Of a stretch of DNA of 64,000 bases, positions 18,469-27,042 are shown piece by piece. The notes below the pieces were generated by a model. It was not told where the DNA came from. It saw nothing but the letters and a program-made list of their open reading frames with translations, and searched no databases. Numbering within the stretch: position 1 is the stretch's first letter; each line of letters begins with the position of its first letter. The position numbers and the translations under genes are program-made. This stretch comes from Caballeronia terrestris (GTDB lineage: Bacteria; Pseudomonadota; Gammaproteobacteria; Burkholderiales; Burkholderiaceae), in NCBI RefSeq assembly GCF_001544515.1, contig NZ_FCOL02000019.1, positions 1-64,000 on the forward strand. The letters run 5' to 3'.

Positions 18469-18924
18469 ATGCAAATCATTCTTTTGGAAAAAGTCGTCAA
18501 CCTGGGCAACCTGGGCGACATCGTGAAGGTCAAGGACGGCTACGCACGTAACTTCCTGATCCCCGGCAAGAAAGCCCGCCGCGCAACGAAAGACGCCATC
18601 GCCGAATTCGAAGTGCGTCGCGCCGATCTCGAAAAGGTCGCCTCTGAAAAGCTGGCAGCCGCGACGGCTGCAGGCGAAAAGCTGAACGGCGCAACCGTTC
18701 AGATCTCGCAAAAGGCCGGCGTCGACGGCCGTCTGTTCGGTTCGGTGACGAACGCGGACATCGCTGACGCGCTGAAGAAGCAAGGCCTGGCCGAAGTGGA
18801 AAAGGCGCAAGTGCGCCTGCCGGAAGGCCCGCTGAAGCTGGTCGGCGACCATGCGATTCAAGTCGCGCTGCACACGGACGTCGTGGTTGACGTCACCGTG
18901 TCGGTGCTCGGCGAACACGCTTGA
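18469..18924 (+). CDS. rplI: 50S ribosomal protein bL9
   Basis: [17 protein letters not shown] and [16 protein letters not shown] are the conserved N-terminal bL9 signature. A connecting helix and C-terminal domain complete 151 residues. It is the last gene of the operon and is followed by a strong terminator. Confidence 0.98.
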   Translation: MQIILLEKVVNLGNLGDIVKVKDGYARNFLIPGKKARRATKDAIAEFEVRRADLEKVASEKLAAATAAGEKLNGATVQISQKAGVDGRLFGSVTNADIADALKKQGLAEVEKAQVRLPEGPLKLVGDHAIQVALHTDVVVDVTVSVLGEHA

Positions 18925-18974
18925 GTCCGCGAGCGTTCATCTGTAACGCTCGACGCTTGATGTAGTAAAAGAAG

Positions 18975-19006
18975 GGCAGGAACCGCGCGCGGTTCCTGCC
19001 TTTTTT
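18975..19006 (+). terminator. Intrinsic terminator after rplI
   Basis: A perfect 26-base palindrome (two 13-base arms, GGCAGGAACCGCG and its complement) is followed directly by six T residues. Confidence 0.92.
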
Positions 19007-19007
19007 G

Positions 19008-19037
19008 TTGGCCGCGGCCGGTCATTTCATCGATAAT
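19008..19037 (+). promoter_or_regulatory. Candidate promoter of dnaB with almost no leader
   Basis: TTGGCC (19008-19013) and GATAAT (19032-19037) are 18 bases apart. The expected transcript start falls at or within two bases of the dnaB ATG (19046), and no Shine-Dalgarno sequence is present. Confidence 0.45.
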
Positions 19038-19045
19038 TCCACCCC

Positions 19046-20434
19046 ATGAACGCTCCGTCGAAAGATCCGCAACTCGATGCGCTGAAGGTCCCACCGCATT
19101 CGATCGAAGCCGAACAGTCCGTCATCGGCGGCCTGCTGCTGGACAACGCCGCGTGGGACCGCATCGCCGATGTCATGTCGCACAGCGACTTTTATCGCTA
19201 CGACCATCGGATCATTTATGAACATATCGGCAAGCTGATCGCGGGCACGCGTCCCGCCGACGTCATTACCGTTCACGAAGCGCTGAGCACCGCGGGCAAG
19301 GCCGACGAAGTCGGCGGCCTCGCGTACCTGAACGCGCTCGCGCAGAACACGCCGAGCGCCGCGAACATCCGTCGCTATGCGGAAATCGTGCGCGATCGCG
19401 CGGTGCTGCGGCGGCTCGTGTCGGTGGCCGACGAAATCTCCGCCGACGCCTTCAATCCGCAAGGCAAGGAAGTGCGCCAGTTGCTTGACGAAGCCGAGGC
19501 GAAGGTGTTCTCGATCGCCGAAGACGGCGCGCGCGGCACGCAGGGCTTTCTCGAAATCGGGCCGCTGCTGACGCAGGTCGTCGAGCGTATCGACACGCTT
19601 TATCACACAGCGAATCCGAGCGACGTCACCGGCACACCGACGGGTTTTGTCGACCTCGACCGGATGACTTCCGGCATGCACGGCGGCGAGTTGATCATCG
19701 TGGCGGGGCGGCCGTCGATGGGTAAAACCGCGTTCTCGATGAACATCGGCGAGTACGTAGCGGTCGAATACGGCCTGCCGGTCGCCGTGTTCTCGATGGA
19801 AATGCCGGGTACGCAATTGACGATGCGTATGCTCGGCTCGGTCGGACGGCTCGACCAGCATCGCATGCGAACCGGCCGCCTCACCGACGAAGACTGGCCG
19901 AAGCTCACCCACGCGGTGCAGAAAATGAGCGAAGCGCAGCTTTTCATTGACGAAACCGGCGGCCTGAATCCGATGGAATTGCGCTCGCGCTCGCGCCGTC
20001 TTGCGCGGCAGTGCGGCAAGCTCGGCCTCATCATCGTCGACTATTTGCAGCTGATGTCGGGCTCGGGCAATAGCGGCGAAAACCGCGCCACCGAAATCTC
20101 GGAGATCTCACGCTCGCTCAAGAGCCTCGCGAAGGAACTCGACGTTCCCGTGATCGCGCTCTCACAGTTGAATCGCGGCCTGGAGCAGCGTCCGAACAAG
20201 CGTCCGATCATGTCCGACCTGCGCGAATCCGGCGCCATCGAGCAGGACGCAGACGTCATCCTTTTCATCTACCGCGACGAAGTCTATAACCCCGACAGCC
20301 CCGACAAGGGCACGGCGGAAATCATCATCGGCAAGCAGCGGAATGGTCCGATCGGGCCGGTTCGGCTCACTTTCCACGGTCAATACACGAAGTTCGACAA
20401 CTTCGCCGGCGCCCAGAATTTCTACGGCGAGTGA
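19046..20434 (+). CDS. dnaB: Replicative DNA helicase DnaB
   Basis: The 462-residue protein has the N-terminal helical domain (HSIEAEQSVIGGLLLDN) and the RecA-like motor. The motor shows Walker A GRPSMGKTAFS, Walker B LIIVDYLQLM and the ALSQLNRGLEQR and MSDLRESGAIEQDADV motifs. It forms the hexameric helicase at the fork. Length matches the family. It follows the ribosomal operon but is separated from it by a strong terminator, so it needs its own promoter. Confidence 0.98.
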   Translation: MNAPSKDPQLDALKVPPHSIEAEQSVIGGLLLDNAAWDRIADVMSHSDFYRYDHRIIYEHIGKLIAGTRPADVITVHEALSTAGKADEVGGLAYLNALAQNTPSAANIRRYAEIVRDRAVLRRLVSVADEISADAFNPQGKEVRQLLDEAEAKVFSIAEDGARGTQGFLEIGPLLTQVVERIDTLYHTANPSDVTGTPTGFVDLDRMTSGMHGGELIIVAGRPSMGKTAFSMNIGEYVAVEYGLPVAVFSMEMPGTQLTMRMLGSVGRLDQHRMRTGRLTDEDWPKLTHAVQKMSEAQLFIDETGGLNPMELRSRSRRLARQCGKLGLIIVDYLQLMSGSGNSGENRATEISEISRSLKSLAKELDVPVIALSQLNRGLEQRPNKRPIMSDLRESGAIEQDADVILFIYRDEVYNPDSPDKGTAEIIIGKQRNGPIGPVRLTFHGQYTKFDNFAGAQNFYGE

Positions 20435-20500
20435 GTCCGTGCGTCACCGTGCGTCAATCGGCCGCCATCGTGCGGTCATCCTGCAATAACAATGCGTGAA

Positions 20501-20518
20501 CCGGCGCGGGTGCGCCGG
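20501..20518 (+). other. GC-rich hairpin after dnaB
   Basis: CCGGCGC and GCGCCGG form a 7-bp stem with a GGGT loop. It has no U-tract and may contribute to dnaB transcript ends or stability. Confidence 0.4.
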
Positions 20519-20584
20519 CTGTCTCGCGAAGGTACAATGTGTCGGTTTGATGTCACACACATTTGACCATCTATCGGGATTTTC

Positions 20585-21211
20585 ATGTTCGGTCGATTCA
20601 TGCCCACTGAGGGCAAATTCTTCGAAATTTTCAACGCGCACGCGAAGTGCATCGTGGATGCGAGCCGCGAGCTCGAACTGCTGATCGACAACCTCGACGA
20701 CGCCGAGATCCACAAGCAGAACGTCCAGACCAACGAAAAGCGCGCGGACAAGCTCACGCACGAAACCATCGACCTGCTGCACAAGACGTTCATCACGCCG
20801 CTCGACCGCGACGAGATCCACAAGCTCATCACGACGATGGACGACATCCTCGACCTGATGGAAGACGTCGCCACCGCGATTTTCCTGTACGACGTGCGCC
20901 AGGTGACGTCCGAGGCGAGCCAGCTCGCGCACATCTGCACGGCGACGTCGATTCGCGTGCAGCAAGCCGTGGAATTGCTTGCCGACATGAAGCGCGCGAG
21001 CGAAATCCTGAAGATCTGCGAGGAAATCGACCGGCTGGAATCGGACGCGGACCGCGTGCTGCGCTCGGCGATGTCGAAACTCTTCCGCGAAGAAGACGAC
21101 GTGAAGACGCTGATCAAGCTGAAGGCGATCTACGAACTGCTCGAAACGATCACCGACAAGTGCGAGGACGTCGCGAACATCATCGAAGGCATCGTGCTGG
21201 AAAACGCCTGA
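20585..21211 (+). CDS. DUF47 (PhoU-like) protein paired with the phosphate transporter
   Basis: The 208-residue all-helical protein starts MFGRFMPTEGKFFEIFNAHA and contains EKRADKLTHETIDLLHKTFITP and MDDILDLMEDVATAI, the DUF47/YkaA family pattern of PhoU-like metal-binding helices. Such proteins are regularly encoded beside Pit transporters and are thought to modulate phosphate uptake. It lies 101 bases upstream of pit on the same strand. TACAAT at 20533-20538 may be its -10 element. Confidence 0.92.
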   Translation: MFGRFMPTEGKFFEIFNAHAKCIVDASRELELLIDNLDDAEIHKQNVQTNEKRADKLTHETIDLLHKTFITPLDRDEIHKLITTMDDILDLMEDVATAIFLYDVRQVTSEASQLAHICTATSIRVQQAVELLADMKRASEILKICEEIDRLESDADRVLRSAMSKLFREEDDVKTLIKLKAIYELLETITDKCEDVANIIEGIVLENA

Positions 21212-21312
21212 AGAACCAGGCCCGGTAAGCGGCGCGACCGGCCGCGCGAGCGTCATCCGCGCCGGGTCAGCCGTCCATTGCGTCAAAAAAACGGGTATAA
21301 AAACCACCACCG

Positions 21313-22323
21313 ATGCATTCGATTCAACTCGCTCTCTGGGCCGTCGCCACGCTCGTTCTCGTCGCACTCATGTTCGACTTCATGAACGGCTTCCACGACG
21401 CCGCCAATTCCATCGCGACGGTGGTCTCGACGGGCGTGCTCAAGCCGCAGCAAGCGGTCGCATTTGCCGCCGCGTTCAACGTCATCGCGTATTTCATCTT
21501 TCACCTTAAGGTCGCGGCCACGGTCGGCAAGGGCACGATCGATCCCAATATCGTCGATCATTACGTGATCTTCGGCGCGCTCGTCGGGGCGATCGGCTGG
21601 AATATCGTCACCTGGCACTACGGCATTCCGTCGAGTTCGTCGCACGCGCTGATCGGCGGGCTGGTCGGCGCGGCGCTCGCGAAGTCGGGCTGGGGATCGC
21701 TCAACATGGACGGCCTGCTGAAAACCGTCGCGTTCATCTTCATCTCGCCGCTGCTCGGCTTCGTGCTCGGCTCGTTCTTCATGCTGCTCGTGTCGTGGAT
21801 GTATTTCCGCACGCCGCCATCGCGCGTCGACCGGCGGTTCCGGCGCCTGCAGCTCGTGTCGGCGGGGCTTTATTCGCTCGGCCACGGTGGCAACGACGCG
21901 CAGAAAACCATTGGCATCATCTGGATGCTTTTGATCGGCACGGGATATGTGTCGTCGATGGCCGAGGCGCCGCCCGTCTGGGTAATCGGCGGGTGCTACC
22001 TCTCGATGGGGCTCGGCACGCTCTTCGGCGGCTGGCGGATCGTCCGCACGATGGGACAGAAAATTACGAAGCTCAAGCCCGTCGGCGGTTTTTGTGCCGA
22101 GACGGGCGGGGCGATCACGCTGTTCCTCGCGTCGATCCTCGGCATTCCGGTGTCGACCACGCACACGATTACGGGCGCGATCGTCGGCGTCGGCGCGACG
22201 CAGAAGTTCAGCGCGGTGCGCTGGGGCGTCGCGGGCAACATCGTGTGGGCGTGGATTCTGACGATCCCGGCGTCCGCCGCGCTCGCGGCCGCCGGCTGGT
22301 GGTTCGGCCACCGCTTTCTGTAA
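21313..22323 (+). CDS. pit: Low-affinity inorganic phosphate transporter (PiT family)
   Basis: The 336-residue membrane protein has about ten transmembrane helices and both inverted PiT signatures: GFHDAANSIATVV near the N-terminus and GGNDAQKTIGIIWM in the middle. It moves metal-phosphate complexes with protons. TATAAA lies at 21296-21301, close to the start codon, and no clear ribosome binding site is visible. It is likely co-expressed with the DUF47 gene upstream. Confidence 0.95.
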   Translation: MHSIQLALWAVATLVLVALMFDFMNGFHDAANSIATVVSTGVLKPQQAVAFAAAFNVIAYFIFHLKVAATVGKGTIDPNIVDHYVIFGALVGAIGWNIVTWHYGIPSSSSHALIGGLVGAALAKSGWGSLNMDGLLKTVAFIFISPLLGFVLGSFFMLLVSWMYFRTPPSRVDRRFRRLQLVSAGLYSLGHGGNDAQKTIGIIWMLLIGTGYVSSMAEAPPVWVIGGCYLSMGLGTLFGGWRIVRTMGQKITKLKPVGGFCAETGGAITLFLASILGIPVSTTHTITGAIVGVGATQKFSAVRWGVAGNIVWAWILTIPASAALAAAGWWFGHRFL

Positions 22324-22341
22324 GTCTCGTACCGGCGCCGT

Positions 22342-23148
22342 TCAGATGAGCGGCGCGGAGACGCCATCCATCGGGATGATCGCGCCCGATACATAACTCG
22401 CCCGGCGGCTCGCCAGAAACAGCGCGACGTCGGCGATTTCCTCCGGTTTCGCATACCGCCCGAGCGGCACCTTCGACTGACTCGCCGCGAGCGCCTCGTC
22501 GCGCGTGACGCCGTCTTTCTGCGCCTCCAGTTGCAGGGCTTCCTCGACGCGTTCGGTCAGCGTCGCGCCCGGATTGATTGCGTTGATGCGGATGCCGAGC
22601 TTCGCGTAGTGGTGCGCGAGGCCGACGGTCGCGAGCATCAGCGCCGCGTTCGCCGCGCCGCCCGCGATGTGGATGTCGCTCGCGATTTTCCCGCCCATGC
22701 CGATGATGTTCACGATCGCGCCCGGTTGTGCGTCTGGATTCGCGCGTGCGCGCGCGGCCATTTGCTTCAGCACGACCTGCTGCGGATAGATGTAGGAAAA
22801 GTACTTGGCGTCCATCGCGGCCTTGAACGCGGCGGCATCGAGCGTATCGGGGTCGTAGCGCTTGGCCGAACCCGCGCTGTTGATCAGGATGTCGATGGGG
22901 CCGAGCGCGCCGGTCGCTTCCTCGACGATGTCCTCTGCGCTGTGCGCCTCGCGGAGGTCCGCGCGCGCAAGATGCACGTGATGTCCCGCGTTGGCGAGCT
23001 GCTCCCGGGCGCGGGCGAGATTGGCGGGATCGCGCGAAACGATCGCAATTTTCGCGCCTTCAGCCGCAAACGCGCGCGCGCACGCGAAACCGATTCCCTT
23101 GCTGCCGCCCGTTATCAGGACGACCTTGCCGGCGAGTCCCAGGTCCAT
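22342..23148 (-). CDS. Short-chain dehydrogenase/reductase lacking the usual YxxxK catalytic pair
   Basis: The 268-residue Rossmann protein has the cofactor motif TGGSKGIG (residues 13-20) and an NSAG motif (90-93). It has the C-terminal PGATLTERVEEAL and VALFLASRRASYVSGAIIPMDG parts of SDRs. The place where YxASK normally stands reads HIAGGAANAALM (160-171), so the catalytic Tyr and Lys appear replaced, by about Gly163 and Asn167. It may be a divergent reductase using other residues, or a non-catalytic binder. The substrate is unknown. Confidence 0.85.
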   Translation of the reverse strand: MDLGLAGKVVLITGGSKGIGFACARAFAAEGAKIAIVSRDPANLARAREQLANAGHHVHLARADLREAHSAEDIVEEATGALGPIDILINSAGSAKRYDPDTLDAAAFKAAMDAKYFSYIYPQQVVLKQMAARARANPDAQPGAIVNIIGMGGKIASDIHIAGGAANAALMLATVGLAHHYAKLGIRINAINPGATLTERVEEALQLEAQKDGVTRDEALAASQSKVPLGRYAKPEEIADVALFLASRRASYVSGAIIPMDGVSAPLI

Positions 23149-23211
23149 GACGTTGCGCTCCTATCTAGGCGAGATAATCAGAACACGATAGCAGAGACGC
23201 GAGGACGAAGG

Positions 23212-24591
23212 TTAGTTGCTGCCATTGGCGAAGCGGGCGATGGGGTCGTCGGCGGGAGCGGAGGCGCGGATGACGTGCGGCGGTGGTTCCGGCGCTGCTG
23301 CGGGTTGCGCGGCGCGGGCTTGTTGCGCGGCAAGGCGGGCGGTCGGCGGCGGAGGCTCGAAGGCGTCGGCGGCGGCGGTGATGGGGTCGGGTGCGGGTGC
23401 GGCCGTGCCAGCCGATAGGGCTTGTCTTTGAGCGGTGGTGGGCGCGACGAGTGGCGCAGTTTGAGCGGCCGCGCTGGCTTGTCGCGATTGACGTTGTGCG
23501 GCTGCGAGCGCGGAAGGAGGCGGTTCGAATGGATCGGCGGAAGCTGCTCGCGGTTGTTGACGCGTCGAAGCCGACGCGTCAGCTGCGAGCCGCGATTGTC
23601 GTTGTGCCGCCGACAGCGACGATGGCGGCGGTTCGAATTGATCCGGTGTGCCTGAGGAGACGGGCGTATGAGCGCGGATCGGAGCCGTTGCACTAGCTTC
23701 CCGCGACTGACCTTGCGCTGCCACGAGCGCGGAGGACGGCGGCTCGGATTGCGGCTGCGTCCGTGCGGGACCGGTCGCACCGGCGTCGCGCGACTGCCGC
23801 TGCGCTGCCGCCAGCGCCGGCGGCGGCTCGAATGGATCGGCGGCGGAAGCGTCTTTCGAAGGCGTTCGCGCCGGAACTGCCGCCCCCGCCACGCGCGACG
23901 GCCGCTGCGCCGCGCCCGAAGCCGAAGTCGGCTCGAACGCATTCGCCGAGGTGGCGCTTTGCTCACGCACCTGCGCGGGACTACTCGCGCTTGCCAAAGG
24001 CGCCGCTCCCGACGACGCCTCATAAACCGGTCCATCGAACGGCGTCGGCGCGGACTTGGGAGGCGCGACGCGCCGAATGCCATCGAACCGCTTTGCCCAA
24101 TAAGGATTCGTCAGGTAATCAAGCCGCACGGTGCCGCCTGTCGACGGTGCATTAACAAACCGCAGCTTTCCCACATATATCCCGACGTGCGAATGCGGCC
24201 GACCCGTCGTATTGAAAAAAATCAGATCACCCGGCGCGACTTCATCAGGTTCGATCGATTCACCGCGGCTGCTCATATCAGCAGTCGTGCGCGGCAGATT
24301 CACCGAAGCCGCCCGGTCGACCACATACCGCACGAGCCCGCTGCAATCGAAACCGGCGTCGGGCGTATTGCCGCCCCATCGATACGGCACGCCGACGAGC
24401 GACATTGCCTGGATCGAAATCTCTTCGCGCCCGACGCTGTGATCGACGAAATTGGGGAAATCGGATGGCGTCGCGAATGTGCGACTGGCGGTCGATGCGT
24501 TCCCGGCCGGCTTGCGCGACAGCTTCTGCGGCGCGCTGCCGCAAGCGGCGAGCAGCAGTGTCACGACCAGCAGTAACCAGAATCGACGCAT
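23212..24591 (-). CDS. C40 (NlpC/P60) peptidase lipoprotein with repetitive C-terminal tail
   Basis: The signal peptide ends in the lipobox LLAAC (Cys18), so the protein is lipid-anchored. The NlpC/P60 domain covers about residues 55-175, with catalytic Cys83 in FDCSGLVRYV and His135 in PHSHVGIYVG. The third polar position is Asn147 in FVNAPSTGG. These enzymes cleave peptidoglycan stem peptides. From residue 180 to the end (459) the sequence is low-complexity Ala/Pro/Gln with about six FEPPP...AAQRQSR units. Typical family members lack such a long tail. Confidence 0.9.
   Translation of the reverse strand: MRRFWLLLVVTLLLAACGSAPQKLSRKPAGNASTASRTFATPSDFPNFVDHSVGREEISIQAMSLVGVPYRWGGNTPDAGFDCSGLVRYVVDRAASVNLPRTTADMSSRGESIEPDEVAPGDLIFFNTTGRPHSHVGIYVGKLRFVNAPSTGGTVRLDYLTNPYWAKRFDGIRRVAPPKSAPTPFDGPVYEASSGAAPLASASSPAQVREQSATSANAFEPTSASGAAQRPSRVAGAAVPARTPSKDASAADPFEPPPALAAAQRQSRDAGATGPARTQPQSEPPSSALVAAQGQSREASATAPIRAHTPVSSGTPDQFEPPPSSLSAAQRQSRLAADASASTRQQPRAASADPFEPPPSALAAAQRQSRQASAAAQTAPLVAPTTAQRQALSAGTAAPAPDPITAAADAFEPPPPTARLAAQQARAAQPAAAPEPPPHVIRASAPADDPIARFANGSN
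23278..23943 (-). repeat. About six degenerate tandem repeats in the C40 peptidase tail
   Basis: Units of about 30-45 codons begin with FEPP or SEPP, continue as AAQRQSR, and end in an Ala/Thr/Pro linker. Unit starts are near residues 217, 252, 282, 317, 352 and 409. The clearest copies are DPFEPPPALAAAQRQSR, DQFEPPPSSLSAAQRQSR and DPFEPPPSALAAAQRQSR. They vary too much to be a recent array. Confidence 0.8.
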
Positions 24592-24709
24592 TTCAGGGGG
24601 CGCAAGCAGAAGGCAGTTCCGCCGATACTAGCCCGCCACACGGGGCTGCGGCAAGTTTTCCTTATGTATTACTTGAACAAAGCGTGCTAAGCGTTGCCTT
24701 GCCAAAACG

Positions 24710-24739
24710 AAAAACGGCCCGGCGTTCGAAGCCGGGCCG
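24710..24739 (-). terminator. Intrinsic terminator after phoH
   Basis: On the minus strand CGGCCCGGC, a 7-base loop and GCCGGGCCG are followed by a T-tract. It lies 25 bases past the phoH stop. Confidence 0.85.
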
Positions 24740-24763
24740 CTAAAAAATTGCCGCAAATAGAGC

Positions 24764-26641
24764 TTAAAGAATGTCCGACGCGTAATCCGCGAGACGCGAA
24801 CGTTCGCCGCGCGCGAGCGTGACGTGACCGCTGTGCGTCCAACCCTTGAAGCGATCGACGACGTATGTCAGCCCCGAACTGCCTTCGGTCAGATAGGGCG
24901 TGTCGATCTGCGCGATGTTCCCGAGACACACGATCTTCGTGCCCGGACCCGCGCGCGTGACGAGCGTTTTCATCTGCTTCGGCGTCAGATTCTGCGCTTC
25001 GTCGATGATCACGTATTTATCGACGAACGTCCGGCCGCGCATGAAGTTCATGCTCTTTACCTTCAGCCGCGATCGAATCAGCTCCTGCGTGGCGGCACGG
25101 CCCCATTCACCGGCGGCGTCGTCGGTTTTCTGGAGGACTTCGAGGTTGTCGTCGAATGCGCCCATCCACGGCTGCATCTTCTCTTCCTCGGTGCCCGGCA
25201 GGAACCCGATGTCCTCGCCGACCGGAACCGTCGCGCGCGTCACGATGATCTCGTTGTAGCGCTTGTCGTCGAGCACTTGCGCGAGGCCAGCGGCGAGCGC
25301 CATCAGCGTCTTGCCGGTGCCGGCCTGGCCGAGCAGTGTGACGAAATCGACTTCGGGGTTCATCAGGAGATTCAGCGCGAAATTCTGCTCGCGATTGCGC
25401 GCCGTAATGCCCCACACGTTGTTCTTGTGATGGCCATAGTCGCGCAGGGTCTGCAAAAGCGCCGTCTTGCCGTTCAGCTCGCGCACGACCGCGTGAAACG
25501 ACGGCTCGCCGTTCTGCGGCTCGAGATAGACGAACTCGTTGACCAGCATCGACGCACAGAGAGGCCCGGTGACGCGGTAATACGTCGTGCCGGTCTTCGT
25601 GTCCTGCCAGCTTTCCATGCCCTTCGCGTGCTTCGTCCAGAAGTCCTGGGGCAGCGCGCGCACGCCGGAATAGAGCAGGTCCTTGTCTTCGAGAACCTGG
25701 TCGTTGAAGTAATCCTCGGCGGGCAGGCCGAGCGCATGCGCCTTGATGCGCATGTTGATGTCCTTCGACACCAGCACGACCTGGCGGTCCTGCCGCTCCT
25801 TCTGCAACGCGCGCACGACGCCGAGAATCTGGTTGTCCGCCTTGCCGACGGGCAGCCCTTCGACCGGCTCGATGTGCGTGAGCGTCGTCTGGAAGTAGAG
25901 GCGGCCAAGCGCATCGCGATTGCCTTGCGACGCGAGCGGCAGCCCCGCCGACATCTCGCCGACGTGCGCGACAAGCGCATCGAGCGTGCGGCTCACCTGA
26001 CGCGCGTTGCGGGCGACTTCGGACATGCCCTTCTTGTGGTTGTCGAGTTCCTCGAGCGTCATCATCGGCAGATAGACGTCGTGCTCCTCGAAGCGGAAGA
26101 GCGAGCTCGGATCGTGCATCAGCACGTTGGTGTCGAGCACGAAAAGCTTGCGCATCTCGACTTCCGGCTGGCCGCGCTGGCGCCGCTTGTTCTGCGTGCG
26201 CTCAGGCGTCGCCGTCGATGCGGGAGCGGCGGCGGGCGACGGTGCTTCGCCGCGGGCTTGTCTGGCGACGGGCTTGACGGCGTCGCCATCGGCCACGTCC
26301 GGCGACGGCACCGGCTGCAAAAGCGCCGCCGTCTGTTTCGAGCGACGGCTGCGCGCGGCGGGCGCGGGCGCATCGGCGGCTTCGGCGGCCAACGTGGAAG
26401 GCGACGCGGGCGCGCCTTTCGCGCGGGCGATCGTATCGCTTGCGACCGCGTGCAGCGCGCTTGCGGCATTCGCGGCGGGCCGCGCGCTGCCGACGGCGTT
26501 TACCGGAGCGCCGTAGTCGGCGGCTTCGGGTTGATCGTCTTCTGCCTGTTTCTTCGACTGTTTCGCAGGCCGGGCTTTGGCTTTGTATTCTTCAGACGGC
26601 AGGAGGTTGCCGAGCTTGGCGGGGGCGGTAGGCAAAGGCAT
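24764..26641 (-). CDS. phoH: PIN domain-PhoH ATPase fusion (PhoH2-type)
   Basis: The C-terminal part is a PhoH ATPase with Walker A LLGQAGTGKTLMAL, Walker B YVIIDEAQNL and sensor VTRAGPGTKIVCLGNIAQID. Before it lies a PIN nuclease domain (FVLDTNVLMHDPSSLFRF, MTLEELDNHKKG). PIN-PhoH proteins are RNA helicase/ribonucleases related to toxin-antitoxin PIN toxins. The ATG at 26641 has a GAGGG site and adds about 163 Ala/Pro/Lys-rich residues before the PIN domain. A second possible start is the Met at 26155, immediately before the PIN domain. Total length with the long start is 625 residues. Confidence 0.92.
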   Translation of the reverse strand: MPLPTAPAKLGNLLPSEEYKAKARPAKQSKKQAEDDQPEAADYGAPVNAVGSARPAANAASALHAVASDTIARAKGAPASPSTLAAEAADAPAPAARSRRSKQTAALLQPVPSPDVADGDAVKPVARQARGEAPSPAAAPASTATPERTQNKRRQRGQPEVEMRKLFVLDTNVLMHDPSSLFRFEEHDVYLPMMTLEELDNHKKGMSEVARNARQVSRTLDALVAHVGEMSAGLPLASQGNRDALGRLYFQTTLTHIEPVEGLPVGKADNQILGVVRALQKERQDRQVVLVSKDINMRIKAHALGLPAEDYFNDQVLEDKDLLYSGVRALPQDFWTKHAKGMESWQDTKTGTTYYRVTGPLCASMLVNEFVYLEPQNGEPSFHAVVRELNGKTALLQTLRDYGHHKNNVWGITARNREQNFALNLLMNPEVDFVTLLGQAGTGKTLMALAAGLAQVLDDKRYNEIIVTRATVPVGEDIGFLPGTEEEKMQPWMGAFDDNLEVLQKTDDAAGEWGRAATQELIRSRLKVKSMNFMRGRTFVDKYVIIDEAQNLTPKQMKTLVTRAGPGTKIVCLGNIAQIDTPYLTEGSSGLTYVVDRFKGWTHSGHVTLARGERSRLADYASDIL

Positions 26642-27042
26642 GGTTTCCCTCGAAAGGAATCGGGTCGTATATCGTGCGCCGCCTGTCGCATCCTGCTTGC
26701 ATTTCGTCCTGCTGAAACGGTAGTGCAGTTTGCGCCCGGCGGCGCGCTTCGTTGTCGAAAACGCCGGTTCGCCTAAGTTTCGATCGGCTCCTTGGAAGTT
26801 GCTTGAAACAAAGACGTCGCGCGCATCGCGCACGTTCCGTGGCTTTCACGCGACGCAAATAAAAAAGCCGCCGTCCCGACATGGGAATCAGCGGCTCGAC
26901 ATCGATTCGCAAGGCGCCTGACACTCGCCTTTTCCACGTAGCTCGGGTCCATGCCGACCGCGCTGAAAGGCGCGTGGTGACTGGCGCTACGGCAGGAGGA
27001 ATGGGGTGGACAGGCGCTCATTGCGAACCAATATAACCGTCC
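26642..27042. other. Intergenic region between phoH and bcp
   Basis: About 400 bases without a supported gene. It contains the bcp terminator (26861-26896) and otherwise only the leader and promoter region expected for phoH. Confidence 0.4.
26861..26896 (-). terminator. Intrinsic terminator downstream of bcp
   Basis: On the minus strand AGCCGC pairs with GCGGCT around a loop that itself contains TCCC-ATGTC-GGGA, and is followed by TTTTTTA. It lies about 150 bases past the bcp stop. Confidence 0.7.

Noticed and set aside
23178..24083. Long Arg/Pro-rich alternative frame over the C40 peptidase tail
   Set aside because: It is the repeat region read in another frame; the real frame continues a clear NlpC/P60 domain.
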